Shown: positions 42,124 through 50,432 of the stretch, piece by piece | Position numbering within the stretch: position 1 is the stretch's first letter | How the letters are laid out: every line of letters begins with the position of its first letter | Assembly: GCA_013824685.1 (NCBI GenBank) | Contig: PNOG01000009.1 | Span: 1-64,000 of the forward strand | Direction: 5' to 3' | DNA: 64,000 bases | From: Coprothermobacter sp. | GTDB lineage: Bacteria > Caldisericota > Caldisericia > Cryosericales > Cryosericaceae | Program-made: the position numbers and the translations under genes | Notes under the pieces: model-generated | Databases searched by the model: none | What the model was told of the DNA's origin: nothing | What the model saw: the letters and a program-made list of their open reading frames with translations, nothing else

Positions 42124-43075
42124 ACTGAAGGACAAGGGACTCCTCTCGCAGGAGCAGTATGACGAATTGCTGGTGGCTCTTGGCACGGTGGAGAGCGAAC
42201 TGCCGCAGGTTCCACAGACGCCTCGTCTGCCAGTTGAACCTGTAGTGCCGACAGCCCCCGTGCCGCCCGTGACTGTCTCGTCATCGCCACAGGCAGTGGG
42301 CCGCCGTCTGAGCGTGCACCTGATCTCTGAGGACCTGCACGTGCGCGGCGTCCAGGGGCTCCCAGCTGTCCGGGTCGTCCGGGGTCAGTCCGCCGTCCGG
42401 ACCCGCCAGAACGGTGACGTTGTCGAGGTCGAGTCGGGGTTGACGGCAGGCGAATTCCACGGCTTCTCGTTCAGTTTCGGATTCGGCAGCGACGGCGATC
42501 CAGTGGAGCTCGAGATACCTGCCGACATGCCGTGCGAGCTCAAGACCGTGTCCGGCAACATCACTGTTAGTAATCTCAAGGGCGAAGTCGTCGTGCGCAG
42601 CGTGTCCGGCGACGTCGACGCCAGCAAAATGACGCGCCTCATGTCTGCACAGGCGACGTCGGGCGATGTCAACTTGGACGAGTGCCTCGTGGATGGCGAC
42701 ATCGTGAGCAAGTCGGGCGACGTCGACATCCGGAACTCGACCGTCCGTGGCATGATCAAGTCATATTCGGGAGATGTGTCCGTCCTCAACGCCGTCCTGA
42801 ACGATGCCGACGTCCTCAGCTTTAGCGGGGACGTGAGCCTGGAGGGTGTGAAAATCCAGAGTGGCGCCCGTCTGAAGACGACCAGCGGCGACGTACGCGC
42901 AGAACTTGACCAGCACGACGTCATGGTGGACGTCGAGACACGGTCGGGCGAGGCAAGCGTCAGGGGACCAGGCGTCGATGTCGAGGTTCAGCGGCAGCGC
43001 ATTCCTGTGGGTCTGGCGACCGTCGAACTCTCGGTCCGCACCGGCAGCGGCGATATCGAGGTCAGACTGACATAG
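42095..43075 (+). CDS. DUF4097 family beta-strand repeat protein
   Basis: This 326-residue protein has an N-terminal SHOCT-like hairpin (ERLSELKDKGLLSQEQYDELLVAL), a Pro/Val-rich linker (about 33-65), and a DUF4097 beta-helix/beta-solenoid made of short repeats with VSGDV, SGDVNL, SGDVDI, SGDVSV and SGDVRAEL turns. There is no signal peptide or membrane helix. DUF4097 proteins are putative adhesins by annotation, but a cytosolic scaffold is equally possible here. The ATG lies inside the end of the DUF2089 gene. Confidence 0.87.
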   Translation: MSRAQERLSELKDKGLLSQEQYDELLVALGTVESELPQVPQTPRLPVEPVVPTAPVPPVTVSSSPQAVGRRLSVHLISEDLHVRGVQGLPAVRVVRGQSAVRTRQNGDVVEVESGLTAGEFHGFSFSFGFGSDGDPVELEIPADMPCELKTVSGNITVSNLKGEVVVRSVSGDVDASKMTRLMSAQATSGDVNLDECLVDGDIVSKSGDVDIRNSTVRGMIKSYSGDVSVLNAVLNDADVLSFSGDVSLEGVKIQSGARLKTTSGDVRAELDQHDVMVDVETRSGEASVRGPGVDVEVQRQRIPVGLATVELSVRTGSGDIEVRLT

Positions 43076-43101
43076 TTCTCCTTCCGAAAACGGCACTACC
43101 G

Positions 43102-43126
43102 ACCCCCGGTCATCGCAGCCGGGGGT
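43102..43126 (+). terminator. Terminator-like hairpin of the DUF4097 operon
   Basis: An 8-bp GC-rich stem (43102-43109 with 43119-43126) with a 9-nt loop follows the last gene by 26 bp. The T-tract is weak. Confidence 0.6.
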
Positions 43127-43161
43127 TCGCATTCTCAAGCACGACGCGCAAACCTCGTGGC

Positions 43162-43323
43162 CTGTCATTCCCGCCCGTGCCATAATCCAGTCGTGTCACG
43201 ACGCATGGGTCCCCGCCTCCGCGGGGACGACGGAAAGAAGCAAAACCGCCCGTTATGTGCCATACCCCCCGCGCACACACACAAGTCCTCTAGTCTGTCA
43301 TTCCCGCGCCTGCGGGAATCCAT
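43162..43323. repeat. Palindromic repeat family A, three copies
   Basis: Copies lie at 43162-43190 (right arm decayed), 43204-43232 (GTCCCCGC...GCGGGGAC sub-family) and 43295-43323 (ATTCCCGC...GCGGGAAT sub-family). Confidence 0.8.
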
Positions 43324-43350
43324 CTGTTTTGTCCAATGGCACGGCGAAGA

Positions 43351-43385
43351 TGTAACAGTCTCGGAACCGTCCCGAGAGTGTTACA
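43351..43385. repeat. Repeat family B, complete inverted-repeat unit
   Basis: TGTAACAGTCTCGG (43351-43364) and CCGAGAGTGTTACA (43372-43385) are inverted repeats with one mismatch around AACCGTC. The 24 bp at 43362-43385 are the exact reverse complement of 22305-22328. Confidence 0.8.
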
Positions 43386-43439
43386 CTTTCCACAGTGTTC
43401 TCAGATATACTTTCGGTACCCTGAACAGTGGAGGAACCA

Positions 43440-45308
43440 ATGTTGGCCAATGGCAACTATCTGAGCGTATGTGCGTATGACTGTCCCGACTCGTGCGGCA
43501 TGGTCGCAACGTGCAGGGATGGCCGACTCGTGGAGTTGGAAGGACGGAAGGACAACCCGTACACGCGCGGCTTCATCTGCCACAAAGGGCGCCGCTGGGT
43601 CCGTGATCTGCGGGGCCAGGACCGTCTGACGTCGCCCCTGGCACACCGGAACGGCAAGTTCGTCCCGATCGGCTGGGACGAGGCCCTGGACATGACGGCA
43701 CAGGCAATCCGCTCAGCCACCTCGCGTCACGGTCACCAGTCCTTCCTCTTTTACGAGGGTTCCGGCAACCTGCTCATGGGCAACAAGGTTCAGCACCTGC
43801 TCCCGCTAATGCTGGGAGGCGGCACCATGGCTACCGGGTCGCTGTGCAGCTCCGAGGGCAAGGTCGGGCTGGCGCGCAGCTATGGCACGGTCGGCCGCGA
43901 CCAGCCGCTCGCAGCGTTGGCAAGCAAGTCCATCCTGCTGTGGGGTCGCAACCCGGCTGAGAACAGCGTCCACTTCCTCGCTATTCTGCACGACGCCCGC
44001 CGAGCGGGTGCCCGCCTGGGGACCATCGACGTCCGCGCCACGCCCACGACGGCGGTCAGTGACTCCGCGTGGGTCGTGCGCCCCGGATCGGACCTGACGC
44101 TCGCCCTCTACCTGTGCCACGAGGCCATCATCCTCCATGGCGAACCGCAGGCGGCACACGAGGGATACGAAGCGTTCAGGGAAGCGTGTCTGCTGGTGTC
44201 CGCCGAGGATGCGCAGTTGGCCACCGGCCTCTCCGCCGAAGCCCTGCATGCGCTCGTGGGCTTCGTGGTGGACCAGTCGCCCCTCAGCATCTGGACCGGC
44301 GTCGGTCTCCAGCGGACCCGGTGGGGCGCCGACCTGATCCACACTATCGACACGCTGGGCTTTCTCCTAGGCAGTCACGGCGTCCCCGGTGGCGGCGTCT
44401 GGTTCGAGCAGGGCGACGATGACTTGCTGCCGGACGACTTCGCGACCGTGCCCGGCGCTCAGACCCGCTTCGTGCCGCGTCCCAGCCTGGGGGCGTCGCT
44501 GCTGGAAGCCGACCCACCCGTCGAGGCTGCGATGTTTGTGAGGGGCAACCCCGCGTCGCAGTGCCCGGACGCTGGCAAGGTGCTGCAATTCCTGGAGCAC
44601 TGTCCCTTCTCGGTCTGCCTGGACTGGCACATGAGCGTGACTGCCCGCGCCTGCACGCTCGTCCTGCCGACGACGGTGTTCCTGGAACGCGGCGACGACT
44701 ACGTCATGAGCTACTTCCATGACGTGCTGCAGAAGACGACGAAGGTGGCGGAGCCCCCCGAGGGCGTCCGCGACGAGCTGGACATCGTCCGGGACGTCGC
44801 CCTCCGGATTGGGCTGCCGGACCGGTTTACAGCCGATTGGGCGCGGCTGGCGGACGTCGAAAACGACCCCCGGCTGATGTCTGCGGGTCCCGGCATGTGG
44901 CGCCTCGCAGAGGTGCCGCGCATCCGGGGCACGTTCCACTTCCCCTCCCTCGTGCCCGACGTCCCCGCCCTGCCGGGTATGCTGCGCCTCATCACGGTGC
45001 ACGTGCGCGACTACATCAACGGGGTCGACCCAGCCCAGGCACGGGAACGCGTCCTGCCTCCCGTGGCATCGGTGTCCACGCAGCTTGCGCGCAAGCGCTG
45101 CCTCATCGAGGGCCAGAAGGTGACCCTGCGCAACGCGCTGGGTTCGCTGGATGTGCGCATCCACCTGGACAAGAGCATCGCCACTCAGACCGTCGTGCTG
45201 CCACAGGGGGTGGAGGGTGTCAACCTGCTCGTCACTTCCGGACTCACGCCGGATGGCAACTCCTGCATCAACGACAGCTGGGTCCTGATCGAGCCCGCAC
45301 AGCGATGA
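43440..45308 (+). CDS. Molybdopterin oxidoreductase with N-terminal 4Fe-4S cluster
   Basis: This 622-residue protein belongs to the DMSO reductase/formate dehydrogenase superfamily. It starts with the cluster motif CAYDCPDSCGMVATC...GFICHKGR, then a molybdopterin domain (GSGNLLMG, GSLCSSEGKVG, LLWGRNPAENSVH, WTGVGLQRTRWG) and a C-terminal dinucleotide-binding domain (RDYINGVDPAQ, GQKVTLRNALGSLDVRIHLD). No Tat signal is visible, so it works in the cytosol. The substrate is unknown. ATG 43440 is preferred over GTG 43428 because of GGAGG at 43429-43433. It overlaps the DUF349 gene by four bases. Confidence 0.88.
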   Translation: MLANGNYLSVCAYDCPDSCGMVATCRDGRLVELEGRKDNPYTRGFICHKGRRWVRDLRGQDRLTSPLAHRNGKFVPIGWDEALDMTAQAIRSATSRHGHQSFLFYEGSGNLLMGNKVQHLLPLMLGGGTMATGSLCSSEGKVGLARSYGTVGRDQPLAALASKSILLWGRNPAENSVHFLAILHDARRAGARLGTIDVRATPTTAVSDSAWVVRPGSDLTLALYLCHEAIILHGEPQAAHEGYEAFREACLLVSAEDAQLATGLSAEALHALVGFVVDQSPLSIWTGVGLQRTRWGADLIHTIDTLGFLLGSHGVPGGGVWFEQGDDDLLPDDFATVPGAQTRFVPRPSLGASLLEADPPVEAAMFVRGNPASQCPDAGKVLQFLEHCPFSVCLDWHMSVTARACTLVLPTTVFLERGDDYVMSYFHDVLQKTTKVAEPPEGVRDELDIVRDVALRIGLPDRFTADWARLADVENDPRLMSAGPGMWRLAEVPRIRGTFHFPSLVPDVPALPGMLRLITVHVRDYINGVDPAQARERVLPPVASVSTQLARKRCLIEGQKVTLRNALGSLDVRIHLDKSIATQTVVLPQGVEGVNLLVTSGLTPDGNSCINDSWVLIEPAQR

Positions 45309-46885
45309 AGCGGCAGGACAAGCCCGCAACCACCGCGCCCATCGCAGAGGGTACCGTGCCCCGCACGGAACGGGCCGACCCTTCGCTGGAGGTCATCTCC
45401 TACGCCGTCGGGGCCTTGGCGAACGCCTACGGCGAAGCGCAAGACAAGGCCAAATTGCTGCCGCGGCTGACAGCCGCCGCCGTCCGTGTCGCCGCCCTGG
45501 CAGTCGGGGACGAAGCCGGCGAACAGCTGACGCGTCTTGCGCGCATGCAGAAAGAAGCCGCGCGCCTCGCGGCCGAGCACCTGGAGCGCAAGAAGCAGCT
45601 CTCGTCGGCAGCCGTGGCCCTGGCCCCGTCCACCGACTGGAAAGATGCGCGGTCGACGCTGGACCGGCTGATGCACGAGTGGCGCCTGACAGGCTGGTCG
45701 GACGACACGGCGACGGCCCCCTTCCGCAAGGCGTTCAACGACGCCGTAGCGACCTTTACGCGGAGGCAGGAGCAGTGGTTCGACGAACAGCGCATGCGCG
45801 GTACCCCCATCCACGAGTACCGCGAGTACCTCTGCACACGCGCCGAGCAGCTGCTCGACGAGATAGACGACACGATGTGGGCAGCCTCGAGCGAGCGCCT
45901 GAAACAACTGGCTCAGCTGTGGAAGAAGATGGCACGACACCAGGAGGAACCAGTCCTTTCGGCGCGTTTTGCCGCCGCTGAGCGCGCCTTCGAAGCACAG
46001 CGGGACGCATGGTACGATGCCAATCACGCGCGCAAGGAGAAGCTGCTGCACCGCATCGAGACCCTGACGGACACCACGAATGGGCTCGTATGGGAATCAG
46101 CGCGGCGCGAAGTCGCGGACATCGAGGAACACGACTGGCGCGAAGCAGGGCAGTTGCCCCATGACCAGCATGAGATCATGGAACGTGAACTCCGGACCGT
46201 CCTCGCCGCCTTTCACATCCGCCAGAGTGAAGCCGAACGCGAGGCCCTGAAGCAGAAGGAGAAGGTCGTCGCCCGCATCCGGGCGCTGGCTCAGCGCCCC
46301 CTGGACAACTGGAAGGCGACGCGCGCCGTCCTGCTGGAGCTGCAGCAGGTGTATATGGATGTCGGTCCGGTCGCCACAGACAGCGAAGCAGACTTGCTGC
46401 AGGCATACCGAGCGGCCTGCCAGGCTGTCGCCGGCAAGCTGGGAACGCTGCGGGGGAACAGCACGGAGAAGCGGGGCGACGTCATCCGCCTCATCCGCGA
46501 GCTGACCGACAAGGCCGGCAAGGCTGTCTCATGGCGCGACGCCCGGGACAAGGTTCTGATGCTCCAGAAGCAGTACATGGGTGCCGGACCCGTCGCGCAC
46601 GCCGAAGGCGAGGGCCTGTGGCAGGAATACCGGGTCGTCTGCGACCGCTTCTTTGAGCTCTACCGCTCCTGGACCGGCGAGAACGTCGAAGTCAAGGAAC
46701 GGCTGTGCACAGAAGCGGAGGCTCTCCTGGACGAGCGGGACCCGTTCGAGGCCAAGGAGAAGGCCAAGAGACTCCAGCAGCGGTGGAAGTTCTCGGGGCC
46801 CGTCCCGCCCGAAGAGAATGAGGCGCTGTGGACCCGCTTCAGCGAGGCCGTCGACAACGTCTTCGAGCGAGCCCGCACCGAGTGA
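45305..46885 (+). CDS. DUF349 repeat protein
   Basis: This 526-residue helical protein contains about six DUF349 repeats. Units such as DWKDARSTLDRLMHEWRLTG, PLDNWKATRAVLLELQQVYM, SWRDARDKVLMLQKQYMGAG and DPFEAKEKAKRLQQRWKFSG show the W..a...l..l...W...G pattern. No catalytic residues are evident. DUF349 proteins have no firm function. The ATG overlaps the stop of the molybdopterin gene (ATGA), so the two proteins are made together and may interact. A 156-codon upstream extension of the frame lies inside the previous gene and is not coding. Confidence 0.87.
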   Translation: MKRQDKPATTAPIAEGTVPRTERADPSLEVISYAVGALANAYGEAQDKAKLLPRLTAAAVRVAALAVGDEAGEQLTRLARMQKEAARLAAEHLERKKQLSSAAVALAPSTDWKDARSTLDRLMHEWRLTGWSDDTATAPFRKAFNDAVATFTRRQEQWFDEQRMRGTPIHEYREYLCTRAEQLLDEIDDTMWAASSERLKQLAQLWKKMARHQEEPVLSARFAAAERAFEAQRDAWYDANHARKEKLLHRIETLTDTTNGLVWESARREVADIEEHDWREAGQLPHDQHEIMERELRTVLAAFHIRQSEAEREALKQKEKVVARIRALAQRPLDNWKATRAVLLELQQVYMDVGPVATDSEADLLQAYRAACQAVAGKLGTLRGNSTEKRGDVIRLIRELTDKAGKAVSWRDARDKVLMLQKQYMGAGPVAHAEGEGLWQEYRVVCDRFFELYRSWTGENVEVKERLCTEAEALLDERDPFEAKEKAKRLQQRWKFSGPVPPEENEALWTRFSEAVDNVFERARTE

Positions 46886-46901
46886 GAGGACATCCACGGC
46901 A

Positions 46902-46953
46902 CCTGACCCGAATTGTGAATCCCATAGTGCCTGACCCCAAGGGATTCACAATT
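46902..46953. repeat. Long inverted repeat (family C)
   Basis: AATTGTGAATCCC (46911-46923) and GGGATTCACAATT (46941-46953) form a perfect 13-bp stem with a 17-nt loop. CCTGACCC occurs before each arm (46902-46909, 46930-46937). It lies between convergent genes and might also end transcription. Confidence 0.6.
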
Positions 46954-46970
46954 GGTAGAGGTCTGATTCG

Positions 46971-47939
46971 TTACAGGCCGTACTCCTGGCGTGCCAGCTG
47001 GAGCAGCGTCTTGGTGTAGCTGGACATGCGGCCCAGCGGAGTGCTGAGCTCCAGGTCATAGGCTGCCTGGTCGGTGCCGGACTTGGCAACACGCAGGGCG
47101 AACACATCAACTGTCCATGAGTCCTTGCCATCAACGTTGTTGCCGAAGAACGTCGTCTCCATCGGCCAGAGCGTGCGAACCTCGGGCCTGCCCAGATAGG
47201 CGCCGCGGCGGCATAGCCAGCTTGGCGAGGTTGCTATCGCAATGTCCAACGGAGCGGTAGTCCGCAACGCGCCGACAAGCACCGGACTGTTGCGCGCGAC
47301 CATCACGCCCTGATACTCCTCCAGGTTGTAGTGATGGTTGGTCGCTGATCCCATGAGCGCGCCGAAGTTGCCGATACCCTTGAAGATAAGGCCGGTGGGC
47401 GCAGGAACACCGTGATAGGGCTGCGTCGTATCCTGTACGTAGTGCATGGCCCGCGCAAGGTAGCGGAAGGTCCAGTACAGGTCGCCCTTCTCTTTGGCTT
47501 TGCCTGCCAGGTCGAAGAAGTACTGCGCCCGTGATGGTGCAACGCCGAAGCGCAGCCAGCCCAGGCCATAGTACTGGTGGCGCCAGCCCTGGGAACCACC
47601 CGTCAGCACCTGGAACGGGCTGAAGTTGAGATCCTGGTCCATCTTCCAGTCCGGCTCGTCTGCATAGTTGGTCAGGATGGCGGCGGCACTGGTCACTGTG
47701 CCCGGCTTGCCCTCGATGTATTGCAGGACAAAGTTGGGTCCGATCGCGGCGGTATCCACGTCCTCGTAGGTCCACGGCGTAATGGCAATGGTGTCATAGG
47801 CCTTGAGCCACTCCTGATCACTGATCATAAGCTTCGTACAGGCTCCGTGGCTGTTCCAGGCGTCCACCGGACTCGCCAGGCAGAACAGCGCAAGGGCGAC
47901 GACAAGTGCAGCACACAGCAGTTTCCGATTCCTCTTCAT
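46971..47939 (-). CDS. Secreted zinc-dependent phospholipase C
   Basis: This 322-residue enzyme has a signal peptide whose AxA-type site SPVDA is followed by Trp (WNSHG), so the mature protein begins with the N-terminal Trp that binds zinc in Bacillus cereus phospholipase C. Other metal ligands fit the family: HYVQDTTQPYH (His-x3-Asp...His) and HHYNLEEY (His-x3-Glu). It should hydrolyse phospholipids or a similar phosphodiester outside the cell. The start at 47939 follows GGGGGAG. It follows pcp by 51 bp on the same strand. Confidence 0.88.
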   Translation of the reverse strand: MKRNRKLLCAALVVALALFCLASPVDAWNSHGACTKLMISDQEWLKAYDTIAITPWTYEDVDTAAIGPNFVLQYIEGKPGTVTSAAAILTNYADEPDWKMDQDLNFSPFQVLTGGSQGWRHQYYGLGWLRFGVAPSRAQYFFDLAGKAKEKGDLYWTFRYLARAMHYVQDTTQPYHGVPAPTGLIFKGIGNFGALMGSATNHHYNLEEYQGVMVARNSPVLVGALRTTAPLDIAIATSPSWLCRRGAYLGRPEVRTLWPMETTFFGNNVDGKDSWTVDVFALRVAKSGTDQAAYDLELSTPLGRMSSYTKTLLQLARQEYGL

Positions 47940-47990
47940 GACTCCCCCTTTGTCGAGCGTTCCCATCGCTCGTTTCTCCATGCAAACCTG

Positions 47991-48608
47991 TTACGGCCGT
48001 GCGTTCGACGTCACGATGGCGACGATGCCATCGATCCCGGCCACGATCATTGCCAGTGACATGGAGGGCGTCCCCGGTTTGCCCACCACCTGCTCGGGCA
48101 GGAACGGCACGTGAACGAACCCGGCCCTTGTCTCGAGATTGTGTGTGATGATGTGGTCCAGAACACCATAAAACAGATGGTTGCAGACGAACAGTCCCGC
48201 CGTGTTGCTGACAGCAGCCGGGAACCCGGCACTGCGAAGCCCGGCAACGATCTGCTTCACGGGCAGCGTGGCCAGGTACGCGGTCGGTCCCTCTGCAGCG
48301 ATGGGTGCGTCCTCGCGAAGGACGCCGGCGTTGTCGGGAGCCTGCGCATCGTCGCAGTTGACTGCCACACGTTCGATGCTCAGCTCGGCCCGCCCTCCCG
48401 CCTGGCCGACCATCACGACAGCGGCTGGATGCAGCCGGTCGATTGCTTCTGTCACCGTCCCGATACTGTCTGCGTACGTCATCGGCACCAGCACGCGTTC
48501 GATGTGCGCATCACCCATATCGCCGTTCAGCCGCCTGACGGCTTCCCATGACGGGTTGATGGCTTCGCCGCCAAAGGGTTCGAATCCGGTCACGAGTATC
48601 GTCATCAT
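47991..48608 (-). CDS. pcp: Pyrrolidone-carboxylate peptidase
   Basis: This 205-residue cysteine peptidase removes N-terminal pyroglutamate from peptides in the cytosol. The family motifs are present: GFEPFGGEAINPSWEAV at the N-terminus, the catalytic Cys in NTAGLFVCNHLFYGVLDH (about 143), and the catalytic His in GFVHVPFLPEQ. The active Glu lies near RAELSIERVAVN. The start at 48608 follows GGGAGG. It has its own promoter, divergent from alr. Confidence 0.94.
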   Translation of the reverse strand: MMTILVTGFEPFGGEAINPSWEAVRRLNGDMGDAHIERVLVPMTYADSIGTVTEAIDRLHPAAVVMVGQAGGRAELSIERVAVNCDDAQAPDNAGVLREDAPIAAEGPTAYLATLPVKQIVAGLRSAGFPAAVSNTAGLFVCNHLFYGVLDHIITHNLETRAGFVHVPFLPEQVVGKPGTPSMSLAMIVAGIDGIVAIVTSNARP

Positions 48609-48631
48609 GCTTTCCTCCCTAGGATGGACAC

Positions 48632-48659
48632 AGTATATCCGGACGTGGATTCCGACCAA
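48632..48659 (-). promoter_or_regulatory. Promoter of pcp
   Basis: On the minus strand TTGGTC (48654-48659) and TATACT (48632-48637) are separated by 16 bp. Confidence 0.65.
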
Positions 48660-48665
48660 GCGTCC

Positions 48666-48693
48666 TTGACGTGGAATGGGGCATCGGTACCAT
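48666..48693 (+). promoter_or_regulatory. Promoter of alr
   Basis: TTGACG (48666-48671) and TACCAT (48688-48693) are 16 bp apart, immediately next to the divergent pcp promoter (six bases between the -35 boxes). Confidence 0.6.
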
Positions 48694-48742
48694 GGCATCA
48701 GACAGGAAAACAACATGGCTGCATCAGGAGGAAACGACGACG

Positions 48743-49852
48743 ATGTATCGGCCTACCGTAGCAGAGATCGATCTGGCAGCAATCCGCGACAACCTGCGGG
48801 CCATCCGGGCGTGCACCCCGCTCACAACGCAGGTCATCGGTGTCGTGAAGGCTGACGCCTATGGACACGGCGCAGTGCGCGTTGCGGCAGTCCTGGAACA
48901 GGAACAGGTCCGGCTGTTGGCGGTAGCGACACCCGACGAGGCTGTCGAGCTGCGCGAGAGCGGAATCACGGCCGAGATTCTCGTCCTGGGACACTCGCCC
49001 GCCGATTTCGTCTCATATGCCGTCACGAACAATGTCGCTCTCACGACGGCCAGTCATGCGACGACGGCAATGTACGGAGCAGCGGCGGGCACACAGACCG
49101 TGCGCCTGCACTACAAGGTCGACACGGGCATGGGGCGGGCGGGCGTCCTGGCAGACGATGCGACAGAGCAGATCCTGCACAGTGCTGCGGTCCAGCGCGT
49201 GGACATCGTGGGTCTGTATTCGCACTTCGCGTGCGCCGAATCCGACCCGGAGTTCACGGCGTTGCAGGCAGCACGGTTTGCGGCGGTCGTGCGTGAGGTG
49301 CGTGCGGGCGGCCTCCAACCGGCAATGGTGCACCTGGCCAACTCGGCGGGCATGTTCACGTGTCCCAGCGCCATGCTGGACGGGGTGCGCCCCGGCATCC
49401 TGCTCTACGGCTGTCCGCCCGTTCCTGCCCCAACCTGCCCCGTGCGGCCGGTCCTCTCGTTGCGGACAGAGCTGGAAATAGTCAAGGAACTGCCCGCGGG
49501 CCACGGCATCGGCTATGGGAGGACATTCATCACGGACCGGCCGACCCGCATGGCGCTCATCCCCATCGGGTACGCCGACGGCTATCCGCGCGGACTGTCC
49601 AACAAAGCACATGTCATCCTCCGGGGACGGTTCGCGCCCGTCGTGGGCCGTGTCAGCATGGATGTCTGCGCCATCGACGTCACAGACATCCGCGCCGCGG
49701 TGCCCGGCGACCCTGTGACCCTCATCGGCGAGCAGGACGGTCTTGCCATCACCGCCAACGAACTCGCGGAACTCATGGGCACCATCTCCTATGAGGTCCT
49801 CACTGGCATCTCGAAGCGCGTGCCGCGCGTCTATATGGGCCGGAGTACCTGA
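48743..49852 (+). CDS. alr: Alanine racemase
   Basis: This 369-residue PLP enzyme interconverts L- and D-alanine for peptidoglycan synthesis. It has the cofactor lysine in VVKADAYGHGA (Lys36), the TIM-barrel start EIDLAAIRDNL, LHYKVDTGMGRAG, and the C-terminal catalytic Tyr region RTFITDRPTRMALIPIGYAD with GRVSMDVCAIDVT. The start at 48743 follows AGGAGG. A bidirectional terminator lies 16 bp after the stop. The presence of alr means the organism makes D-alanine and so most likely has a peptidoglycan wall. Confidence 0.95.
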   Translation: MYRPTVAEIDLAAIRDNLRAIRACTPLTTQVIGVVKADAYGHGAVRVAAVLEQEQVRLLAVATPDEAVELRESGITAEILVLGHSPADFVSYAVTNNVALTTASHATTAMYGAAAGTQTVRLHYKVDTGMGRAGVLADDATEQILHSAAVQRVDIVGLYSHFACAESDPEFTALQAARFAAVVREVRAGGLQPAMVHLANSAGMFTCPSAMLDGVRPGILLYGCPPVPAPTCPVRPVLSLRTELEIVKELPAGHGIGYGRTFITDRPTRMALIPIGYADGYPRGLSNKAHVILRGRFAPVVGRVSMDVCAIDVTDIRAAVPGDPVTLIGEQDGLAITANELAELMGTISYEVLTGISKRVPRVYMGRST

Positions 49853-49868
49853 CATTCCACACGAGGAC

Positions 49869-49906
49869 ATGACAAAACCCCCACCCACAGGTGGGGGTTT
49901 TGTCAT
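49869..49906. terminator. Bidirectional terminator between alr and the amidase gene
   Basis: A perfect 17-bp stem (49869-49885 with 49890-49906) with a 4-nt loop has a four-base T run on one arm and a four-base A run on the other. It can stop transcription from both convergent genes. Confidence 0.88.
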
Positions 49907-49916
49907 GATACCGAGG

Positions 49917-50432
49917 CTACCGCGTCATGACGGCCCGGGATAAGCCACCTCCCCCGTGTTCCTGGAGGGCGGTCCGTATGGCCGCCGAGGGAAACCAGCG
50001 TCCGGGGCACGCCGTGAAGCCGGGGATGCCGGTCCTCTCGCTTGGGACCTCGCGATGAAGCATGAGACGGGAGGGTGGAATGACGTGGTGTGCGGACAGC
50101 GAACGCAACAGCTGCACCCCGGCGGTGTATTGCACCGCGGGCATGCGCGCCACCTGGAAGTTTCCCAGGAAGCATATGGCGATACTCACAGCGTTGATTC
50201 GCGCATTGCCGCAGTTGAATGCGACCATGGCAAGCGGTTGCCCGGCGAACACGACGCCGGTGGGTCCGAGGCCGAAATGGTAGTCGCAGACATAGCCGGG
50301 AACGGTGTTCGCCCAGCGCTTCTGGTGGTTGCGCTCGATCGCGGCCCACAGCGCAGCGCCCTCGGGGTCGCACATCCCGAGGGTCGCATCCGTCGCGCTG
50401 TGGTGCAGGACAATATGAGTGAGGGGCCGCAT
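49917..50432 (-). CDS. N-acetylmuramoyl-L-alanine amidase (amidase_2/PGRP type)
   Basis: This 171-residue peptidoglycan amidase has zinc ligands in THIVLHHSATD (His about 10), LMLHREV (His about 124) and FTACPGRWFP (Cys about 141), and the catalytic-domain loop YHFGLGPTG. There is no signal peptide, as in phage endolysins. The ATG overlaps the stop of an upstream YvrJ gene (TGATG). This pair resembles a phage lysis cassette. It may be a remnant or a co-opted cell-wall enzyme. Confidence 0.88.
   Translation of the reverse strand: MRPLTHIVLHHSATDATLGMCDPEGAALWAAIERNHQKRWANTVPGYVCDYHFGLGPTGVVFAGQPLAMVAFNCGNARINAVSIAICFLGNFQVARMPAVQYTAGVQLLRSLSAHHVIPPSRLMLHREVPSERTGIPGFTACPGRWFPSAAIRTALQEHGGGGLSRAVMTR

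Larger units (their letters stand above)
43076..43439. other. Intergenic gap with terminator and repeats
   Basis: These 364 bp contain a terminator (43102-43126), three family A repeats (43162-43323), a complete inverted family B unit (43351-43385), and a TATACT box (43406-43411) that may be the -10 of the molybdopterin gene. I see no gene. Confidence 0.7.

Noticed and set aside
44837-45304. 156-codon N-terminal extension of the DUF349 protein
   Set aside because: It lies in a different frame inside the molybdopterin oxidoreductase and is Arg/His/Pro-rich; the ATG at 45305 overlaps that gene's stop in the usual ATGA manner.
48577-48587. GGTTCGAATCC, a tRNA T-loop-like sequence
   Set aside because: It is the antisense of the FEPFGG codons at the start of pcp; no cloverleaf can be drawn around it.
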